Below, piece by piece: positions 52,823 through 57,615 of a stretch of 57,615 nt of DNA. The notes beneath the pieces were generated by a model, which searched no databases, was not told the DNA's origin, and was given only the letters and a program-made list of their open reading frames with translations. Where the stretch lies: NCBI GenBank assembly GCA_042091495.1, contig JBELHJ010000011.1, forward strand, positions 1-57,615, in the 5' to 3' direction. Position 1 is the stretch's first letter. Each line of letters starts with the position of its first letter. A program made the position numbers and the translations under genes. This stretch comes from JBELHJ01 sp042091495 (GTDB lineage Bacteria > Bacteroidota > Bacteroidia > Flavobacteriales > Flavobacteriaceae).

Positions 52823-53944
52823 ATGAGTTTGAGAATCTTGTCCCCGGGAAGGATCAATCTTATAGGTGAGCATATAGATTATAACGGTGGTTTTGTATTA
52901 CCAGCGGCTATTGACAAACACGTAATTGTAGATATTAATTTATCTGAAACATCACTGTGTTATGTAAGTTCTGAACTAACTGGAAGTTTTGAGTTTGACA
53001 TCAGTAATCAAATTGTTAAGAGTAACACTCTTTGGCATAACTATATCTTAGGAGTTGTTGCTGGAATTAAAAAGTTAAGACCAGCTTGGCAAAACGGATT
53101 TATAGCTAAGATTTCAAGTAATTTACCTGTAGGTGCTGGAATTAGTTCCTCAGCAGCTTTGGAATGCGGTCTGGCCCAAGCAATTAATGAGTTATTTGAG
53201 CTCAATTTAACCAAAATGGAAATCATTAATATTGCGCGCTCTGCCGAACATAATTATGTGGGTACAAAATGTGGAATTATGGATCAATTTTCTGTAATGA
53301 TGGGAAAGAAAAACCAGTTAATGCTTCTTAATTGTGATACCTTAGAGCATGATTATATAAATGCTGCTTTTGATCCTTATGTCATTATACTTTTAAATTC
53401 CAATGTAGCACACGAATTGGCTTCAAGTGAATATAACCTAAGAAGAACGGCATGTGAGTCTGCTTTAGACATTATTAAAAAAGAATACCCAGATTATAAA
53501 AAGTTAGCTGATGTACCTTTAAAGGTTCTTGAATCTGTTAAAGATGACTTAACAATTACGCAATTCAAAAGAGCTTCATATGTAATTGAAGAACAAGCGA
53601 GAACAATAAAAGCAGCAGACGCTATTCAAAAAGGAGAAGTTAAACTTTTTGGAAAATTAATGTATGCTTCTCATGAAGGCTTATCAAACAAATACGATGT
53701 AAGCTGCGATGAACTTGATTTTATGGTAGATTTCTCAAAAGATTACCCAGAAGTAGTTGGGTCAAGACTTATGGGAGGTGGTTTTGGTGGTTGTACTATT
53801 AATCTTGTAAAATCTAACGAAGTAGCAAACTATTTAGCCGATATTTCTGATGCTTATACTCAAAGATTTTCAAAATCATTAACTCCAATTTTTGTTGAAG
53901 TCTCTGAAGGGGTTCGAGCAAACACAGCTACTACCATTGTGTAG
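52823..53944 (+). CDS. galK: Galactokinase
   Basis: A 373-residue GHMP kinase that phosphorylates alpha-D-galactose at C1. The galactokinase signature GRINLIGEHIDYNGGF is at residues 9-24, the ATP loop is LPVGAGISSSAALE, and the third motif is MGGGFGGCTINLV. It heads the operon galK-GH16-galM, so galactose use is co-expressed with galactan breakdown. Confidence 0.95.
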   Translation: MSLRILSPGRINLIGEHIDYNGGFVLPAAIDKHVIVDINLSETSLCYVSSELTGSFEFDISNQIVKSNTLWHNYILGVVAGIKKLRPAWQNGFIAKISSNLPVGAGISSSAALECGLAQAINELFELNLTKMEIINIARSAEHNYVGTKCGIMDQFSVMMGKKNQLMLLNCDTLEHDYINAAFDPYVIILLNSNVAHELASSEYNLRRTACESALDIIKKEYPDYKKLADVPLKVLESVKDDLTITQFKRASYVIEEQARTIKAADAIQKGEVKLFGKLMYASHEGLSNKYDVSCDELDFMVDFSKDYPEVVGSRLMGGGFGGCTINLVKSNEVANYLADISDAYTQRFSKSLTPIFVEVSEGVRANTATTIV

Positions 53945-53970
53945 TTTTATAGATTGATTAATTTTAATTT

Positions 53971-55476
53971 ATGCGATTTATTCTTTTATACATTTTATTA
54001 ATTACAAGTTTTTTTGGAATATCTCAAACAAATTTAGTTGATCCAAATACGCCTGTCAATGCTCAGCCTCTAGTAAGTCTGTCGCAAGATTATCAACTCC
54101 AATTTTCTGATGAATTTTCTGGAAGTGAACTTGATGATACAAAATGGAATGTTACAGTATCCAATAAATCGCGAGCTCCTAGAAATAGAATTGGTGTAGA
54201 TGAGTGGTATTGGAAATCTGAAAATGTTAATGTTGTTAATGGTAATCTAGAATTAAAGTCAACTAAAGTAGATAATACAACAATGTACTGCGGATCTGTA
54301 GATTCAAGAGGTAAATACGAGCCTCAATATGGTTATTATGAGGTTAGATTAAAAATTGCAGATTCAGATAAATGGACCCATACAGCTTTTTGGCTTCAGG
54401 GCAATTTACAGCATGCTGTTGACGGTACTGCTAATGACGGGGCTGAGATTGACGTATTCGAATCGGCTTGGGAAACCAACAAGGTGTGTTCTGTTGTGCA
54501 CTTCGACGGTTATGGCAGTCAGAGACAAAATAAAACCTTTCATTACAATTGTGCTAATATTCACAATGGAGCCTATCATATATTTGGATTGCATTGGACT
54601 CCTGATTTCATGAAAATTTATTATGACGGCAATTTGAAAGCAACTTACAGTGAACCGTCACATATTGTTCATGCTCCTGAGTGGTTATGGCTGTCTGTAA
54701 GTGCAAGTTTTGGAGACACATATCCTCAGAATGAGTTTGTAAATGCTACCAATATTTTGGGTGATTTAACTAAAGCTTATGTTGATTACGTTAGGGTATG
54801 GCGAGAGAGAGAACTAGGATTTGTGTTAGAACTAGACGTAAACCAGGCTGACATAAATGGGGGAACTCCTAAGCAAGACCCATGTTATCCTAATGGTTTT
54901 GCACATGCTTTAAATAAAACAGGTAATTTAGAATTTAATTTTGATGTAACTTTTGAAGAAAACAATCAACTTTTTTTGCACCATTTAAGTGATGTTGACC
55001 GAATTGCTTATGTTACTGTTAATGAGAGCAATGTTAATAATTTTGTATTTAATGATACAGGTAAACCTTGTTGGGATGGAGGTTCACCAAGGTATAATCG
55101 AGTTGATTCCTCAGAATTTACATACACTAATGATAATTTAAATACGTTTACTATTGAGGCTAACGGGGAAGATATTGGCCCTATAGTTCATGCATTAAAA
55201 ATTGTTAATCCTGGTTTAACTTTACTCAAAGATTTATCTCATAAAACTTTGGCTAAAGATGAGTGTAAAATTTCAATTTGTAATGAGTTTTTAGCTTTTA
55301 ACTGTGACAAAAGTGTCAGTAAAATAGATATTTACAATGTAGCTGGACAAAGAATTAAGTCTCCATTATTACAAAATCAGCAAATTAATATCTCTGAGTT
55401 GCCCTCTGGAATTTATTTTACCAAACTTCATTTTTCGGAATTTGAATATATTATAAGTAAATTTAGCATTAACTAA
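53971..55476 (+). CDS. Secreted GH16 galactanase (agarase/porphyranase/carrageenase type) with T9SS sorting domain
   Basis: 501 residues. The signal peptide runs to about 19. The GH16 domain (about 41-280) has the catalytic motif E159-I-D161-V-F-E164, the beta-bulge form ExDxxE shared by agarases, porphyranases, kappa-carrageenases and laminarinases. A middle beta-rich domain (about 283-415) follows that I do not recognise. A type A T9SS C-terminal sorting domain ends the protein (about 425-501, with KIDIYNVAGQRIKS and LPSGIYFTKL). It is exported to the cell surface or medium. An agar or porphyran substrate is inferred from the adjacent GH50, sulfatase and galactose genes. Confidence 0.9.
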   Translation: MRFILLYILLITSFFGISQTNLVDPNTPVNAQPLVSLSQDYQLQFSDEFSGSELDDTKWNVTVSNKSRAPRNRIGVDEWYWKSENVNVVNGNLELKSTKVDNTTMYCGSVDSRGKYEPQYGYYEVRLKIADSDKWTHTAFWLQGNLQHAVDGTANDGAEIDVFESAWETNKVCSVVHFDGYGSQRQNKTFHYNCANIHNGAYHIFGLHWTPDFMKIYYDGNLKATYSEPSHIVHAPEWLWLSVSASFGDTYPQNEFVNATNILGDLTKAYVDYVRVWRERELGFVLELDVNQADINGGTPKQDPCYPNGFAHALNKTGNLEFNFDVTFEENNQLFLHHLSDVDRIAYVTVNESNVNNFVFNDTGKPCWDGGSPRYNRVDSSEFTYTNDNLNTFTIEANGEDIGPIVHALKIVNPGLTLLKDLSHKTLAKDECKISICNEFLAFNCDKSVSKIDIYNVAGQRIKSPLLQNQQINISELPSGIYFTKLHFSEFEYIISKFSIN

Positions 55477-55483
55477 ACTTGAT

Positions 55484-56650
55484 ATGAAACTCAGGATAAA
55501 TCTATTTTTAGAGTTATCTCTACAAGCAATAATTTTTTACGTTAGCTTTACTTTATTATTATTGTCATGTCAAAATTTTACCCCCTCAAAAATGAAACAT
55601 ACTCCTAGAATAACAATAAGAGATTATGGAACGCTTCCCTCAGGAGAACTAGTAAAACAATATACCCTTGAGAATAATGAAGGGATGTCCATTTCAATTC
55701 TCAATTATGGTGGGATCATTACTTCACTAAAAGTAAAAAATAAAGGAGGTAAATTTGAAAACATAGTTTTGGGCTATGATTCTTTAGAGAATTATATTGA
55801 TAATGATCCATACTTAGGAGCTATTATTGGTCGCGTAGGTAATCGTATTGCCAATGGTAGTTTTACACTAAATGGCGAAACTTATAATCTTGAAGTAAAT
55901 AATGGTCCCAATCACTTACATGGTGGATTGAAAGGCTTTGATAAAGTGGTTTGGGAAGGGAAAACTCAAGAAGATCAAGAGAAGGTTTTACTTCACTTGT
56001 TTTATGAAAGTGCTCATATGGAAGAGGGTTATCCGGGAAATCTTAACACTCAAGTCACTTATACTTTAGATAATGAAAACCAATTAATTGTAAGTTATAA
56101 AGCTCAAACCGATAGCACTACAATAGTTAATTTAACTCAGCACTCCTATTTTAATTTATCAGGTGATTTTAACTCAACTATTTTAGATCATCAATTACAA
56201 ATTGATGCAGATGCCATAACTACTTTGAATCAAAATATGATTCCAACAGGATCTTATACTGATTTAACAGATACACCCTTAGATTTTAGAGTTTTAAAAT
56301 CTATAGGAAAAGATATTAATTCTTCTGATCAACAAATTGAAATTGCAGGTGGTTATGATCACAATTATGTTATTAATACACCATCGCTTGATTCCTCTTT
56401 TGCTAAAGTTATTCATTTAAATTCAGGTCGAGTAATGGAGGTGTATACTGATCAACCGGGAGTTCAGCTTTATACAGGAAACTTCTTGAAAGCAATTAAT
56501 GATAATTACATGGGTAAAAGATCTGGATTTTGTCTTGAGACACAGCATTTTCCTGATAGCCCTAATCAGTCTAATTTTCCTTCTATAGTCCTAGACTCAG
56601 GTGAGGTTTACAGCACGACTACAAAATTTAAATTCTCAGTTCAAGACTAG
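55484..56650 (+). CDS. galM: Aldose 1-epimerase (galactose mutarotase), lipoprotein
   Basis: 388 residues. The N-terminus has a lipobox L-L-S-C29, so the enzyme is anchored by lipid in the periplasm or outer membrane. The epimerase domain is complete: LNYGGIITSLKV, IIGRVGNRIANGSF, NHLHGG, the catalytic His in QHSYFNLSG, and the catalytic Glu in CLETQHFPDSPNQ. It interconverts alpha- and beta-galactose released by the hydrolases, 7 bp after the GH16 gene. Its stop is 3 bases from that of the convergent kinase gene. Confidence 0.93.
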   Translation: MKLRINLFLELSLQAIIFYVSFTLLLLSCQNFTPSKMKHTPRITIRDYGTLPSGELVKQYTLENNEGMSISILNYGGIITSLKVKNKGGKFENIVLGYDSLENYIDNDPYLGAIIGRVGNRIANGSFTLNGETYNLEVNNGPNHLHGGLKGFDKVVWEGKTQEDQEKVLLHLFYESAHMEEGYPGNLNTQVTYTLDNENQLIVSYKAQTDSTTIVNLTQHSYFNLSGDFNSTILDHQLQIDADAITTLNQNMIPTGSYTDLTDTPLDFRVLKSIGKDINSSDQQIEIAGGYDHNYVINTPSLDSSFAKVIHLNSGRVMEVYTDQPGVQLYTGNFLKAINDNYMGKRSGFCLETQHFPDSPNQSNFPSIVLDSGEVYSTTTKFKFSVQD

Positions 56651-56653
56651 AAC

Positions 56654-57615
56654 CTAATTATAAATAAATTTGTTAATTTCCTCCTGAAACTTTAACCCTT
56701 CATTGGCTAAGTGTAACTGGGCTTTTGAGCGATCTAAATTGTGATAAGGGTATTTAATCTTATAATACTTGTCGTTGTTCAAATAGTCTGTTAAAAATCT
56801 CACACCCATTATAAAAGGCATAATAGCAACAGAAAGTGAAAGTGTTTCTTTTTCAGTATCATTTAAAATTGTTCTAGTACTTTCTAGATATCCTTTTGTA
56901 TAGGCTTCTAATTTAAAAAGGTCAAAAGTTATGTTACTTAAATCTGTTTCATCTTCTTCAGAAGTTGAAACAGCTGTTCTTACACCGTCACCAAAATCAT
57001 AATGTAAGTAGCCAGGCATTACAGTATCTAAATCAATGACACAAAGGCCTTTATGATTAGAATCAAATAAGACGTTATTAAATTTAGTATCGTTATGAGT
57101 GATGCGTTGTTTGAGTTTATTTTTTGCAAATAAATTATCAAGCGTACACATTTTTACTTTGTGTTTATCTACAAATTCTAAAAGTGACTTTGTTTCATTT
57201 AGTTTTAATGGTTCAGCATTTTTTAAAGCAGATTGAAGCTGATTTAAGCGTGTGGTCATGTGGTGAAAGTCAGGAATAACCGCTTTAATTTTTTGAGGGG
57301 CTATAACACTTAAGTCATTAGTAAATTTGCCAAACATTTTTGCACCTTCATAAGCTAATTCGATATTGGGTGCTTTATCGAAAACACAATGGTCATCAAA
57401 ATAATTGAGCAAACGCCAAGCTTTTTGGGTAGCATCTAGAAAATAAGATCCTCCTGTTTTTGTTGGTATTACTTCTAATGTATTTCCTTGCTTATTCACC
57501 TTCTTGAGTTGTTTAGTAACCATAACCATATTACTCATAAGCAAATTTGGATCAGTGAATATGTTCGTGTTAATCTCTTGAAGAATGTATTTTTTATTAG
57601 TTGAAGTAGTTACTA
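56654..57615 (-). CDS. APH-fold phosphotransferase, putative sugar kinase; 5' end beyond window
   Basis: The frame is open to the right edge. Codons upstream of the first internal ATG (57544) still match the family (TNKKYILQEINTNIFTDP), so the gene begins outside the window; about 320 codons are visible. Kinase marks are the catalytic loop I-T-H-N-D-T-K-F-N-N, then C-V-I-D-L-D-T with the metal Asp, then HYDFGDGVRT. This is the fold of aminoglycoside and homoserine kinases and of N-acetylhexosamine 1-kinase. Beside galK and galM, sugar phosphorylation is more likely than drug resistance, but the substrate is unknown. Confidence 0.82.
   Translation of the reverse strand, partial: VTTSTNKKYILQEINTNIFTDPNLLMSNMVMVTKQLKKVNKQGNTLEVIPTKTGGSYFLDATQKAWRLLNYFDDHCVFDKAPNIELAYEGAKMFGKFTNDLSVIAPQKIKAVIPDFHHMTTRLNQLQSALKNAEPLKLNETKSLLEFVDKHKVKMCTLDNLFAKNKLKQRITHNDTKFNNVLFDSNHKGLCVIDLDTVMPGYLHYDFGDGVRTAVSTSEEDETDLSNITFDLFKLEAYTKGYLESTRTILNDTEKETLSLSVAIMPFIMGVRFLTDYLNNDKYYKIKYPYHNLDRSKAQLHLANEGLKFQEEINKFIYN

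Noticed and set aside
56654..57544. A complete kinase gene starting at the ATG at 57544
   Set aside because: The codons between 57545 and the window edge continue in frame with family-typical sequence, so the gene is 5'-truncated by the window and the ATG is internal.
1..57615. Defence systems, toxin-antitoxin pairs, CRISPR arrays, prophage or transposase genes
   Set aside because: No repeat arrays, nuclease or methylase clusters, integrases or transposases were recognised; every larger frame has a metabolic, structural or PUL assignment.

Overview
The window is AT-rich, densely packed chromosomal sequence from a member of the Bacteroidota, most likely a marine Flavobacteriaceae species. The evidence is the gene content: exosortase XrtF with its partner, a T9SS C-terminal sorting domain, the mreBCD-mrdA-rodA order, DUF6702 next to an M1 peptidase, a TonB receptor with a CarboxypepD_reg-like start, promoter boxes of the TTG-N19-TAnnTTTG type, and an algal polysaccharide utilisation locus. 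One scaffold gap of 100 N lies at 38578-38677. I see no prophage, insertion sequence, integron or CRISPR array.

Layout. 1-5.5 kb: the 3' half of a tRNA-Gly, peptidase E, two small secreted proteins, an M1 peptidase, TatA and an O-methyltransferase. 5.4-10.5 kb: a tryptophan/kynurenine catabolic operon on the minus strand (kynureninase, kynurenine 3-monooxygenase, an atypical SDR protein, 3-hydroxyanthranilate dioxygenase, ACMS decarboxylase). 10.6-23.7 kb: housekeeping genes (MsrA, a cysteine-less zinc-ribbon-like coiled-coil protein, Nif3-like, LpxK, GapA, LipA), an Nramp-like transporter, two ECF sigma factors (one paired with an anti-sigma factor), a glycosyltransferase, MurB, an aminotransferase, a decayed aspartyl protease and a DUF1573 protein. 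23.9-38.9 kb: ValS, the rod-shape operon, PurH, a MacB-like permease, a GAF/fRMsr-like protein, XrtF and its partner, and a TonB receptor followed by a heavy-metal-associated protein, both broken by the gap.

39.1-57.6 kb is a polysaccharide utilisation locus for a red-algal galactan of the agar/porphyran type. It encodes a GH2 enzyme, a GH50 agarase between two S1-type sulfatases, and a T9SS-secreted GH16 enzyme. It also encodes an enolase-superfamily enzyme plus aldehyde dehydrogenase, which suits oxidation of 3,6-anhydro-galactose. The remaining genes are a RhaT-like sugar symporter, an AraC regulator, galactokinase, a lipoprotein aldose 1-epimerase and an APH-fold kinase cut by the right edge. 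A plausible flow is: GH16 cuts the polymer outside the cell, the sulfatases strip sulfate, GH50 and GH2 release small sugars, galactose enters the Leloir route through GalM and GalK, and the anhydro-sugar goes through the dehydrogenase and cycloisomerase. No SusC/SusD pair, GH117, or KDG kinase/aldolase is in the window, so the locus probably continues past the right edge.

No gene-free stretch exceeds 300 bases. The longest are 52580-52822 (divergent PUL promoters), 42058-42249 (same), 38945-39135 (which holds a candidate small RNA unit) and 23730-23905 (divergent promoters of the DUF1573 gene and valS). The most notable unexplained items are the candidate small RNA at about 39052-39137, the PUL with its RhaT-like candidate importer, and several proteins that keep a family fold but lack the family's key residues.
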